NCBI RefSeq assembly: GCF_026914265.1
Contig: NC_069127.1
Span: 67,343,080-67,407,079, forward strand
DNA from: Mya arenaria
Lineage: Eukaryota; Mollusca; Bivalvia; Myida; Myidae
Reading direction: 5' to 3'
Length of the DNA stretch: 64,000 bases
Numbering within the stretch: the stretch's first letter is position 1; the number at the start of each line of letters is the position of its first letter. The position numbers were made by a program, and so were the translations under genes. Below are positions 35,446-49,600 of the stretch, piece by piece. The notes below the pieces were generated by a model, which was given only the letters and a program-made list of their open reading frames with translations, had not been told where the DNA came from and did not search any database.

Positions 35446-37126
35446 CACCTTCATACGCCAGTGATACACAGATTTGTATCTAATTTTATGAGTATTAAAT
35501 TTTTTGCGACATCACGTTTCCCACCACCACACAGTCTTGTTGAGATAAGTACATACACCCTATCAAGAGCCCAGAGTGAGCTCAGTACATGGAAGAAGAA
35601 GAAATCCTTTTACGAATTTTGGTATTGGCGCAGTGATTTAAATGCAGCCATTAAAGCTAATTTGTATTTAAAGTTGATATTGATAGTTGACCCTTTGGCT
35701 TAATGTCTCCTCAGGAAAAATCATAAAAATTAATATCGAAATCTAATATACCGCATGAAAAGGTTGGTAGGTGCTAGTCAAAGCATTCCTATTATGAGGT
35801 TCACCTACATTGTACATGGTGAACAATGAAGACAGTCATGTTAAAAATGATACTTTATTATTTGCTGTGTTAATATATATTTACATGTATGTGTATTGGA
35901 AAATGATTATGTTTATAAAATGGAAAAATAAGCTTAAATAATTCTTGATTTTGCAGTTGATAGTCTAAATGTTATAATGTTTTCCCTGAACCTATTGTGG
36001 CTATGTGCAGTGTCAGCCCCAGTGTCAGTTGCATGCTGTAGGAACTAAACAAAAAATATTATTTTGAGATAGGACATAATGCCATATCACCAAGCAGGGA
36101 AAAATCACCTTGAATTCCAATCTATCTCCCGGTTGTCAAGCAGGGGATGAGTATTCCCCCGTAATTATTTGTGGTTGGGAAAAATGTAGACACGATTGCT
36201 TTGAACAATACATTTTCATACAACACAAATACTTAATGCCTTGCTTTTCAGTTAAAAAATCTGCTAGTTTAAATAAAATAGTTCAGCGTGATTTATAACA
36301 ATAACTCTCCAGTTGTGGGCACAATCCCCTGGTTTTCTGAGCAAAATGCCCTACAAAGCCTTCTAAAATATGGCTTGTTTGAGATTTTGATGCATTTGTT
36401 AGATGTGTTAAAAATCCCCTGGGCTCACAAATGTCATATCCGCTGGTTTCTGACCAAAATGCGCTGGGGAGGTCTTCAGAAATATGTCATGTATCATAGG
36501 GCAATATAAAGCTGAATACATCCCAAGCATTTTTTCCCATGTAAGGTTGGTCTGAAAAGGGACATATTCCTTATCCTTTTCACAAGTTTATTCGTATCAC
36601 AACTATTGAATAATCCAATATGACAAAAATATTCCAACTTACACTGCCAAGCACACAATTATTTTGCAAAATAGAGATACAGATATACGTTAAGTTGTCA
36701 TTATCCTTGCTGAAAGTCAGTTGAATAAAAATTCTAAATTCAAATTTATCTCAAGGATGATTGGCAGTTTAGCTTTTGTAACCACTGTGAGACTCATCAA
36801 GGAACAAGCAAATGGTCTGAGATGTGTTTTCATCAGATCACTTTTCAATGATTATGGACACTCTATTGCAACAGTTAAACACCTCTCTCCCTACCAAATT
36901 ATGCTTACTTGCTTGCCGACCAGTAAATTACTGAAATGATTCCTGGCCTTTAAATCTGCATGAAATGTACCACATTCAGGACGTACCTGTGCAAAACAAT
37001 TCTTTTTGTACATAAGTCAGCATTCTTTCGTTTGGGATTTTTCCGAATCAAACATGTGTTCTTCTAGAAATTGACTCAGTTGAATCGGTGACCAAACCAA
37101 TTACCATACTGAGTCTCCTGTCCATA
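35446..37126. other. Region upstream of the four-SPRY gene, no coding exon fixed
   Basis: The gene starting at 37633 appears to have its first coding exon after a 3' splice site, so an untranslated first exon and promoter should lie upstream, perhaps here, but I cannot place them. About 36311-36350 and 36413-36475 are two related segments (AATCCCCTGG...CTGAGCAAAATGC-like) about 105 bp apart. Confidence 0.4.
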
Positions 37127-37363
37127 TAATGCACCAGTCAATTGTAACCATAACCCCCCCCCCCCCCCCCCCCCCCCCCAGGTCCGGGGAATAGCGGGCA
37201 CTTTGACTTTCGGTCCAGCCAAGCCCGGGCAAATTCCCTGCCCTGTGGGGACGAACTGCTGGTAAAAGCCACCTGGAAAGTAAAAACACGGCCCATTTCC
37301 CTGGCTATCCACGGTATACACCCGGACCTGGGGGGGCCGTGGTAACAATTGACTGGTGCATTA
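37127..37363. mobile_element. GC-rich miniature inverted-repeat element, copy 2, with a C26 run
   Basis: Terminal inverted repeats TAATGCACCAGTCAATTGT and ACAATTGACTGGTGCATTA match those of 11804-12110. A homopolymer of about 26 C lies at 37154-37179, followed by AGGTCCGGGG; the right side mirrors this with CCCGGACCTGGGGGGG. Three minus-strand reading frames full of glycine are artefacts of the C run. Confidence 0.9.
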
Positions 37364-37632
37364 AGGTTCACAATTCAAATTCTTTATACATTATGCTAAA
37401 AAAACAGTTTTACAATAGATATCTATAATTTGTGTTAATTATGTGCAAAAGACATCAATGAAACAAAAGATATGTCAATCTGAAAATCACATTTCTATTT
37501 CTGTTCCAGTTACACTTTAGACCAAATATTCACTATTTTTCACTAGTAATGAAAGGTCATACCTGTATATTTTTGTTGATGTCAGATTTTCTTTATATTT
37601 CTTCATTGACCTGTTTAATTTCAGGAGCAGAC

Positions 37633-40600
37633 ATGTCTGACCTGTTTCGCTGTGCGGGGGACATAATCTTCGATGACTTCCAACCCCTACCTGGTCAAAT
37701 CAGCAATGTTCAGCTGAAAAAGTTTGCTGAGACCAGCAATTTTCTCCAACTTACAGTACCTCTCACACCACAGCAGCCTTACTTCTGTGCAAAAATTCAA
37801 GCTCTTGGTAAGAATTTTTCTGCTCTATAAATAGAACAAATAAATCTCTGCGTTGAAGGTTCGAGTCACTATTTTGCTCATTTTTTATCAATTATATCTT
37901 TTTTAAACAAATCGTTGAAATGACATTCACTGTTACTTTGTGTACTATTTACAAAATTTGTGATGTTGGTTCCTCCTATGTTCTATTTTAAAAAGGAATG
38001 AAATCAAGATGAATGCAGACTTATAATTGTGCTGCATATACATATATACATTTGTTGTTGTTGTTATTATCAGGTCAAAACAGCAAGGTCACTTTTGGCA
38101 TTGCTGGCCCAGATATCGATTCAGAAAGCCACCCAGGTCAATGGAACCATACAGTCGGGTACAACATCAACACAGGGCGATGTTTCTCTTCTCATCTCAA
38201 CTATGCAAACACCAAAGGACAAAAATGTGTCATGGGTGTGTACATTTATTCTGTTTGTAAGGTTGACATTATTGGTCTACACTCTGGTTTATTGAGTGAA
38301 GTAAATTGATGTCAATGTCATTGTCAAATCTGGCTTTTTAAATCTGAACATCATTTTGTGCATTATGTAGAAGATATTTGTTTCAGTTCTTCAGTGTAAG
38401 ATGGAAAAAAAATAATCATCAAGTGATCACATAAAGCAATATTTAAAAAAAAATTGCACAGCCACGAGAGAAGATATAATTTTATATGATCACAAGTGAA
38501 CTGTTTTTCAATTATTCACCAAAATTAATGACTTTTCTCTTTTACTTATATTAAATATAAGAGAAAAAGGTTATAAAATTGTGGTTAATTGGGAAATTCT
38601 TATGTCGTTTTGATGACATTACTTGACCCGGCATAGTGAACGCTACATTACAGTTATTAACCAGCATGGGAATCAAAATCTATAAGGGCAGTGAAAATAA
38701 CAAAATTACAATGCATCGTAAATAATAGTAGTGAAAATAACATGATATTCATAAAAAAGCATAAAATAATGTGAAAAATTCTTGTGGTATAGGTGTCGGC
38801 CACACACTCATGAGGTCTTAGTTTGATCCCCACTACTGACACATGTTCTCTTGAGTGACCTCTCAAAATAGCCACAAGAAATGGTCTCTACCCAGGATAT
38901 AGACTTGAGCTTCTGACATCTTCTAGCTGTCTTTACAATCAAGCTAAAATAAATTAGAACAAACCTTAACTATGTAAAGGCAAGTTGAAAAATAAAAGTT
39001 AATGTTTTAGGATTTAATAATTGTGTTTTTGATGTAGGCTGATGTCTATTCATGTTGTTTATATTTCAAGGTGATGAATTTGGAGTTCTGGTGACCCACT
39101 TTGGTGATGAAATGTCCACAGTGACTTTCCTTAAAAATAGAATACCAGTCGCAACAAGGTAGAAATATTGTGGATTTTTCCATGACGATCATTGTATCAA
39201 ACCATATTTGGTTGTTTTAAAACCAAATGTTGCATTTGTTCTCCTGAATTGTCTGGTAAATGTTAAATATGTCAGTTTGATTAACTCATCAATTTGTTGA
39301 AAAATATAGTTCAGGCATAGCCTTGTTGTTGCTGTCACCATCAACAAGTTGTTACAACTTTAACCATGGCCCATAGCCTTGTTGTTGCTGTCACCATCAA
39401 TAAGTTGTTACAACTTTAACCATGGCCCATAGCCTTGTTGTTGCTGTCACCATCAACAAGTTGTTACAACTTTAACCATGGCCGTATTTGAAAACAGTTC
39501 AAGATATTCAAATGAAACTTGGTAATCATGTTAACAGAGAAAATACACACATGTATAACAAGGCCCATACCTCTGCCCTAAATATTTGTTGAGTTATGCC
39601 CCTTGTTTGAATGAAAAAACAAACAAACATACAAGCATTGGCATTTCCCCTATCCATGTTTGATGAAAAGGATATTAAGAACATACGGAATAAAATATGC
39701 ATGTATTCCTCATGTTTGATTTTGTTTTAGTTATTTATTTTCTGTTGCAGGTATATATTTGAGAAGGACCATTGTAAATTTCTGCCCACAATATGCCTCG
39801 AAAATGGACCAGTTGATCTGGCTGTGTCCTGGCCTATGGCTGTTCTCAACATTCCTGAATTTACTGAGGTAGGACTTCAATGGTTGGCTGCATATTATTT
39901 AATTGATCTTGTGAAATATCTTTGTAGCTCAGCTATTTTGCAAAGAAAAAAAGTCCAGTTATTTTTATTGCTTCTACGGAAAAGAAAGAAGATATTCAAA
40001 TGAGCCTTAGTACAAAATATTGCAAGAGACAAATTTTCCCATATACAGCAAGGCCCATATTTATTGTTGACTCATATGCCCCTTTTTGATTGAAAAACAA
40101 GAGACATGCATTGGCGATTGCGCCATTCAGCACTCTTGAGAGGTTTATATACAGTTGAACCTTGTTGGCTTGAACTCCCAAGGACCAATGAAAATACCTT
40201 GAGCCTCTTGAAAAACAGGGCCTTACATTCAGTTTGCACCAACGGGGAAATTGGGCCAAACAAGTTTTAGCCAAGTGAGTTTGAGCCAATGAGGATTGAC
40301 TGTACTAATTTTTGTATAGCTTTATTGTGAAAACAGCAGCCATATATTGATATGATTTCACTCTGATGTTTGTTTTCTGGATATAAATCAACGAGTTTGT
40401 TAGTTCAACCCATACCAATACAATTTCTCATGGCTGCTGAAAAGGACACCAATTCTTATTTCTAGCCATGGAACCAGACTTGAGGATAATCATTATTAGC
40501 TCATATCCATCCTTGTAAATCAAAGTCATGTCAGTAACAAAATTACTGGTACATTATATAGAAAACATACTACAGTGGACCTGCGAAAAATAATTATATC

Positions 40601-43600
40601 CGGTATATTTGTCATTAAGAGATATTTTTCAGACAAACATGTTGAACTGGATCAAGGATTCCGGGGCAGAATATGATGCCCTTGATAACGTGTTCCACTA
40701 CGATAAAACCCTACCAGAGGTTATACTGCAGAGCCCTACCCCCCTACGGCAAGGTATAGTTATGTTCTTTCATCATGGCTTAGTTTATACACAGATGTAT
40801 CATGAATGACTTCGCAATCATGAAATAATGTTATTACATATTTATCATATATAACTAGTGTAATAACTTTTGACATCACCTGACTTCGTTAATAATTAGC
40901 ATTAAAAAGTCTTTATGTATTGTATTGAACTCTTTAAATCATCAAAGAAGCACTGGATATTTATGATATAAATATAATTTCACATTCATGTTGAAATTCT
41001 GTATTGAAGGACTGCTCATGTAATATATACAATGTACCTGTAGCACAAAATGTTAATGTACATTGTAGGTGATAGAATATGTAATTTATTTCACAGTATG
41101 CAGTCAATGTATATGCAAATAGCACTACATACATTATAGGATTTCAGTACTAGTAATAGTTACTGCTCTTGCTACTCGAGTAGTGAAGTTATAAATGAGC
41201 ACGAAGCACAGGTTGTAAATTTTTTAGCAAAAAGCTTGTGGCAGAATTTCATAATGTTTTGTATTATGTTTTCAATTACTAGTGTGAGTATAAGTGAATA
41301 GCATTATTATTTATCTGCATATTATTAATTGCACTGTAAAAGCTCTGCATGCTGTCTACAGTTCTGATATGAGAATTAATGAATAAATGAAAACAAAAGA
41401 AAACCACTCAAATGTTTCACATACTCCATTATGGGTATTTTGATCTGGTTTCATTTATAATCCCTTTGCAAATATTATATCTCTTTTCTCAGACCTTGTC
41501 CACTATGAAGTTGTCCTACGGGAGGCTATGGAAGGGGAGAGTCCAGCTGTTGGCATAGCAACATGCAGCCCCCTATGGCCGACACCCACCAGTGTTCTAC
41601 TGCGAGACTTCTTCAAATGGAAGGCTGATGGTGTTGGTATGCTCACTCTGTATATTTATGTACAAGTGTATGTTATTAATTAAAAATCAGTCAACCTTCT
41701 AGAAAAGTATGTTATTAATAATTTAATGATGTTATTAACAAATTAACCAGTCATTTTCTAGAAAATTGTCCTCAATTTTATTTTCCTTGGGGTTCTGATT
41801 GAGATTTTAAATTAGTTTAACAACGTGTTATTATTTACTAACTATATCTATTATTTACCTACACAATGATATTTTCTTTTCAGTTAATTTAGTAATTAGT
41901 AATTGACAGCTACCATAGGTAATATTAGCTGTGCTTATTTCCATTCCGAAAGCATCATACAATGAGCTTCAAAAACAAAGGGAGTTAATTATGAATCTCT
42001 TATGGTTTGAACATTCAATTTTTGATGCTGCTTCATTTTAAGTATGCCCTGAAATTTATATCTGGTTTATATTATTTTTTTGTATCTTAATAGAGCTTCT
42101 ATGAATAACTCTTGAGTCCAGTGAAGAACTATACCACATCAAAACCACGACCTCTGGGTTGAGAGGTGGAAACCTTTACAACTACCGTAGATAACTCTCA
42201 CCCTTTATTTTAAGTATATGAACCCATATAGATTAGTGTGTGAATATGAATATTAAGATATAATCAATTTGTCATTTAAACCCTAACAAAATCATAATGT
42301 AACAAATTACCAAAATGTACACATTTTTCCAGAGTTGAAATCCTTCGAGGGCCAGCGCATTGGTTTCGGTATCCACTACAATCCTGATGAAATTAACAAG
42401 TCAGACTTTGATGACAAGAAACAGCAGCTGGTTCTGTGTTTCGTTACCATGGATATGCAGATTATATTCTTCCGAATGATGCTGCAACCATCTGGCGGGT
42501 TTTATCCCCTTATTGTGCTTACTAGAGGGGGTAAGAGGAATAATTTTAGATGATATGTTGAAGGGCATTTTGGGTCTAACTGTCTAATCATAAGTTTGAT
42601 ATCAATAAAATTAACATTGATATAGATAAACTTACCATTGATATCGATAAACTTAACATTGATATCAATAAACTTTACATTGATATTGATAAACTTAACA
42701 TTGATATCAATAAACTAAACATTGATATCAATAAACTTAACATTGATATTGATTAGCTCAACAATGATATCAATAAACATAACATTGATATAATTTGATA
42801 AACTTATCATTGATACTGATAAACTTTACATTGATATTTTAAACTAAACATTGATATCAATAAACTAAACATTGATATCAATAAACTAAACATTGATATC
42901 AGTAAACTAAACATTGATATCGATAAACTTAACACTGATATTGATAAACTTAACATTTTTATGTGAAATTGATTTAGATGGTGTCTTGGTTTGACAAGGG
43001 GGAAACAATTTCATTCAACAGTTTTGAAATTGATTGATTGTCAGATCAGATGAATTGTTCTTGTGTTTAGTCATACTGCATTATATCTTGTATCTTTTAC
43101 TTAATTAGAATGTAATTATGTTAAGAACCAGTAAGCTTAACTATAATGATAAGGTCAGTATAAATCAGGCAGGCCATTTCATTTTCAATTTTCCACTCAT
43201 ACCAGCTTCCAAGGTAGAGATCGATGTACAGCTAAATCGTGATCTGGGTCTTCCCGAGACAAAGGAGCTATTGGACGGGATTTTTCGTGAGAAGGCAACA
43301 GCGGCACTCGCTGTTTTAGAAGCTGATGCCAGAACAAGGGGTGAATATGTTAACACACTTATATAGTTATTTATCTTGATAATGCTTACATTCATCATAT
43401 TTAAACACCAGGATGTTACACAGAAAAATAACACTTTTAGAGACCTATGTCCTTAAAGATCCATGTGTGCATGCCAAGGTTAAGGTCACACTTAAAGCTA
43501 CACTCTCACAGTTTGAACGTTTTGGCAATTTTTTGTCTTGAAACGAGCCATTTTTTGCGTAAATGCATGTAAACCAGTTATATAAGACTGCTGACAAAAA

Positions 43601-46600
43601 CTTAGATCGCAGATTTTTATATTTAAGTTAAAAAATTGAGGTAACGGTTTAGGCCATAAAACATTATTTTTTTAACGGAAATATGAAAATCTACAATCAC
43701 TGTCAAATATTATTGTGCTGAGAAGGCGGATCCGGTTCAACTCCAGCAATCTCCAGGATTTTTTTTAACCATAGAGCATCTGGTACTTTGCAGAACCAAT
43801 GAAACTGCCTCATTAATTATTCATGAAGACGAGATTTTTCTAGCTAAATTGCCCACAGTACACAACGAAGCATAGCATGTATCGTACAGTGTGTATCGGG
43901 GGTATCCGACAATGCCTGTATGCCTATCCATTCCATCTATCATTCCATTAGCACAAATTGTACAGCTGGTTTTCGTTGTATGTAGTGTGGCAAGTAAATA
44001 AGTTCCATTATTACATATATATTTAACTATTCCAGAGTTGAATACATCGATGTTCCATAAGTCAGCAGACATCGATGTTGAGATTGAAGATTCTCGATGT
44101 ATTGTTGGACTTCAGGCAGACAAAAAACGAATACATGGAATCCAGTTTACCAAGTCACTGAATGAAGAGAGTCCATTTTTTGCAATAGAAATAATAAAAC
44201 TCAGTAAGATACAGCTACTTGTTTATATTTAAGGTAACGTCATAGCCTTGGTGTCGTTGTCAACAGCGGCGGTGTTGATGTTGTTGTGCAAGGACTTTTA
44301 CCTTGGGAAAAACTTTTAAAACTATATTCATATGAAACTGTAACTAGTAACAATGCTCACATTATCAGCATGGCTCATAACTCAGGCTTGATTAATTGTT
44401 GAGTTATGCCCCTTTTTCAACCTCAAAAACAAATGTGTTGTACATAAGCCTTTACATTAAACATTTTTCACAAACCAGTAAAGCTTAATAAAAACCAAAC
44501 AGAAGGTAAGCATTATGGGTTCATAAGCCCTCTTCTCTATTCACAGATGAGGATTCAGTGATTGGTATAGGTATCGGAACATCACAGTTTAGTCTAAGCA
44601 AACACCCGGGTCGATGTCCAAACTCCTGCGGCTACATCTCGCGGGATGGGAAAACATACACCAACACATTAAATGCAGATAACAGAATGTTACCTGTGCC
44701 TTTTGCAGAAGGTATGTGTATGATCGTACTTGTAATTCTTTCACATTTTAAACTCTCTTATGTTTGTTTTTTTCAACAAGCTCTTGTTCTTTTGTATTTT
44801 ACTGAAATATTATATTCACATATCATAATACAGTTGAACACCGTTAATCCAAAATTGTAGGGACCCAACAAATTACTTCGGAATAGCGGTGTTTCGGATT
44901 AATAATTTTCCGCAAATGACAGCGTTAGCGAATTATAGATGACGTGAAATGCTAAGTTATGAAAATTGCAATGTCGGTTTGAGTTATTTTTCGTATACAA
45001 AAATATTTGTTGATTAAGTGTTTAATGATTAATCAATAATTCGTTATTATAATTCTTATAATAATTATAAAACAACATAAAACATTTAAAACCAAATGAC
45101 AGCACATGTATGCATTCGAAACATAGCACTGTTTATAAAAAACATGTTTAAATAGCACTGAACTTACATGTTGTTTACTCAGTATCGTTGGGTCTATTTT
45201 TAAAGAATGATGTAATGTCTCGCTGAACCCTGTTGATTCCGTTGATGTGTTTCTTAGTCACATTTCCGTCAAGTTTGTCAATGAAATCGTAGAATTCGCT
45301 TCCATCTGTCTGCTGCTCCAAATATCATCTCATTCTGGTGATGAAGGATGTCGCTTGGTGGTTGGATATGGGATCTTCGGTATCGATGTTTGTAACATAC
45401 ACGTGCTCATGTCATTTTTTAACAATCACTAATTGTGCTCCATTGTCACCTCAGGCCGATGCCCGGGTGCATTCGCAGTATGGTGTAAAAAACTATGACA
45501 TGCTCAGGTTCGAAATAAGAATTGATTAATAGGTGTGAAATACCAAATCAGGACCGTAATTTTTACTTTGGAATAGCGATTATTTCGGAATAGCGATTTC
45601 GAATTAAAGACCAAAAATTAAGTTAAACAAAGGAGTAAAATTGGGACAGAAAAATAATTTCGAAATAGCGATAATTTCAGATAAACGGTATTCGGAATAG
45701 GGATGTTCAACTGTATCTATAATTATTTTTCAGAACTCTGGAACCTTTTTTTGTTTCAAAAATTTCTTTTTATGAAGTCATAGCATTAACATATAGTAAA
45801 ACATTTCAAAAACATATACAGTCGAACTCCGTTGTCTTGAACTCCCAAGGACCAGCGAATATACCTCGAGCCTCGAAAAATTGGAGCCAAGCGGAAATAT
45901 TTACGCTCCCCATAATGTATTCGGTCCTAAATGTTCACTTTGAGCCAAGCGAGTTCGAGCCAACGGGGTTTGACTGTATGTTAATTGGTTTTATTTTTAA
46001 CTCCTTATTTTTCAAAGAAAGAAATATCTAGTTATTACCTCATTGTAGTGCAGTACTTAAATTCGGTCCAAGCTGAAAAATTGATCCAGATATTCACAAG
46101 ATTTTGCTACATGTACTTACAATACACACATGTGTAACAAGGGCCGTAACTCTGCCTTTCATTATTGTTGAGATACATACTTAACGATAAAGACAGACGA
46201 GCATTTTCATTTGCTTCCCAACACTTTTGTGAGTATTACACATTATTTGTGACAATTTTTATTTTATTTGTAGGTGATACTGTAGGAGTAGAAGTTCTCT
46301 TTGTGAATCATCGATCAAGTCAGAAACATCTTGTGGTGCTCTTCCACAAAAACGGCAGCCCTGTCGATACTGTGTACATGTCCGCAGAGAATCTTCACGA
46401 GCTCTACCCTACTCTGTCCCTTAGCGGGAATGGTTACGAGGTCAAACTAAACGTGTTCTGGCAGAATCGCATTGCTCAAGCACCTCCATTACTTGTTGTA
46501 AGTGGTTGATAGACTGGTAAAGGAGCCATTTTTTCACGAACCATAGAAGCAATTTCATATCTAGGAAATATTTTCAGCACTTAAGTTGTACTGGGAAAAG

Positions 46601-49600
46601 ATCTGTCGTAGGACTCTTGATGAAAAAGACCACTTGATTTCAAAGAATAAACTCATGTTCTGTCCTGCATCACTTGTCATTGAATTATAAGTATCTCTCA
46701 CATGAACATGGTTATATTGAAAACTCCAACAGTTCACATGCAGAAGCTGGTTATGAGGGTTGCCCAGTTACCGGTGACACAGCGTGCCTGAGGGTCAGAT
46801 TTTTTCAACTGCCCTACGTACATGTGAACAATATTTTTCTTGCATACCTTAAATCTTAATTTGAGTTTAATTTTGACGGTGTAAGTCATGTTTTTAGATA
46901 TTCCTCCAAATGGCGCATGAATTTTTTTATATTGACTGCAATGTCATAACACAGTAATTTGACTAATGCTATTTCTAAAATTAATGTGTAAATTTGCTTT
47001 AGTTTATCTTTAGTATAGAGTATAATACCATTTTTATCCTAATATTTTGATGTTTTTTTCTGCCATTGACGAGCTGATTGAATTTTTAATTTTCCCTTTG
47101 GCATTTTTAGCTGTCGTAGGCTTATTATGAAGACATAATACATACTTAGTAAATTAGTTCATGTATGGTATATCTTTCAGTTTTTCATTTTACACATATG
47201 TTTATTCATATCAGTGACTCGAGTCTACATGTGTCATGTTTATTTGAAAATTGCAAAAAATGGTGTTGTTAATAGTGAAAATAAGGTGAAAGCTCATTAT
47301 ATGTAATTCTCCAAAATTATAGCCCGTTAAATAACTGCTTTTACATTAATAATTTAATATACGTGCATATTTTTTTCAGAGCAAGCTGAGTCACTGGTGT
47401 CTTCCTAGTGACTCAATGGTAGATGAAGACAACAACATTGTTACAGTACCCGAACACCAGTTTTCCTTCTTTATACAGAGCCCAAAGCCCTTCAATGAAT
47501 GTAAGTGCATTTATATATAGGATCTGTCTTGAGTCATCTTGTGATACACATAATTAGTTAACTTGTCCAGGAAATGTGTAAAATAAATACTAAGATGATA
47601 TCAAGTAAGACTCACAATATAAGCAGTAAAATACTAATAAAAATTGTTTTCTTTTAAATGGTGATGTCACGTTTGACGTTGTCATAAATAAACATCTCAG
47701 GAAAATCAAGAGCAAAAATATGGGTTTCTCTCTCATGATTAAGATGAAAATTGAACTACTTCCCTTTTATCATGAACACAAAGTGAGAAATAAACATGAA
47801 TTGCTGTTATATTACCACTTCAGCAATTATTTCTTCCTATTAAATTTATTACAAATATGTAGAGTGATATATTTTCTAACCAAAAGAAAACGCATAAAGT
47901 TACATTACGCATTAGTAATATAAAATACATTTCCCATGGTCATATTAAACTGAAACAAGGTGTAAAATGTGATAAAGGCTTGTCTTGTATGTTAAAGAAC
48001 AAAAAGAAAGATGGATACGTTAAACTACCATGCAAAGGACATTTAAGAATGGTTGTTAGAAGAAATATGAACATGTGTATGAAGCAGTTTAATAAATGGC
48101 AGTGCATTGCTATTTAATTACAATAACCCAGGCAGTAAATTATAATCTTTGGGCTTCAGCCCTGAGCTCTGGGCTCCATTTTAATAAAGATCTTAAATTT
48201 CAGGGGTAACCTTGTTTTTGGCCTAAACTGCGTTTCAATGAATATATTGTAAGGACATTTATCACATAGATTCTGCCGGTAACTTTTCAGTTGTACTTGC
48301 ATGCTCATAATTAGCATAAGGTTTATAACTAAGATATCTTACTGAAACATCCATGATAATCAGCCTGCCGTGCTATTGTTAATCATTGGCAGTGCACAGC
48401 CATGTATTGATCGAAAATTAATGATGGTTTGATACTCCCCTACTCCTTATTAATTGTATGGTTGTAGATATGGTAACCTTGTTTTTATTTCAGATTTCAA
48501 CCATTATGAAATTAATTGGCTGGACAAAATACAGGAAGGTGCCAAGGTTATAGCCCCAATTGTTGCTTTGGCTGGGGCATCAAATTTCCCCAAAACACCA
48601 GATAGTGCTTCACACTTACGCATCGACGTTCTTCGCTTCACACCAGTTGCTGAACGTAAGAGCGTGCATTATTATGTATTTTTATTACTTATACAAATCA
48701 TAGCCACTTACTGAGATCTTATAGTTAGCTGACAAATGTAATTTATAATAATTTCTTTATCTGATTCTTAGTTTTTTTTTATTTACGGTACTTGGATATC
48801 ATTGATATTGACACAATGGGCGAGGTGACGCAGAGGTTTTAAGTTTGATCCCCAACAGGGATAATTTATTGTCACCTCTCATCCGAACTTGTTTTTACAC
48901 AGAACACAGACTTAAGGAGAAAAGGAGACTGACTTAAGGGTTGAGTTTCAATTACATATACATGTAGTGCTCAGCTTTCTTCACAATCTTTTGATTTACA
49001 TTTTCTCAATCTTTTTGCTAAACACAGTGGCATCCAGCATGAAAGTCGGGGACAAACTGGGCTGGGGGATGCTGATTCCAGAGAGCCAGAGAGATCTCAG
49101 TGAACGACTTGTTGTCTGCTACCTCACAGTAAACCGCAACATTGCCCTCACTCGTGTTTTGTTTGAGCCTCCAGGCGGATTTTTCCCATGTGTAGTACTG
49201 CCACAAGGAGGTAATATTTAGTTTTTATGCATTTCCCCTTCTCAAAAAAGTATCATAAATGCACATTAAAAGCCCATTTAATCTGCATAAAATGCAGCGT
49301 ATTGGCACCATATTTGAAGCGTATTTTTCTCACCAAGTGAATTAAAAACTAGAAAGAAGTGCACTTTTTTTGTGACTGAAACGCATTTATTCTGCACTAG
49401 AAGTGTATTTATTTCGGACTCAAAGCGCATTCATACACTTAAGCACATTTTTTCTGCGTAAACTATCACATTTATTTCTGCTTAAAACCGTTGTTTTTTT
49501 TTCTTTTTGGCTTTAGAAGAGCTGTCATAATGAATGTTGGTATTACTCATGAAACTTAGTATGTGTAGCAAGGCCTTTCACACTTGATCAAACTTTTGAA

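Noticed and set aside
36721-36939. 72-codon plus-strand frame upstream of the four-SPRY gene
   Set aside because: It could not be joined in phase to the first coding exon and shows no recognisable domain.
37076-37371. Three glycine-rich minus-strand frames
   Set aside because: Generated by the C26 homopolymer and palindromic arms of a miniature element.
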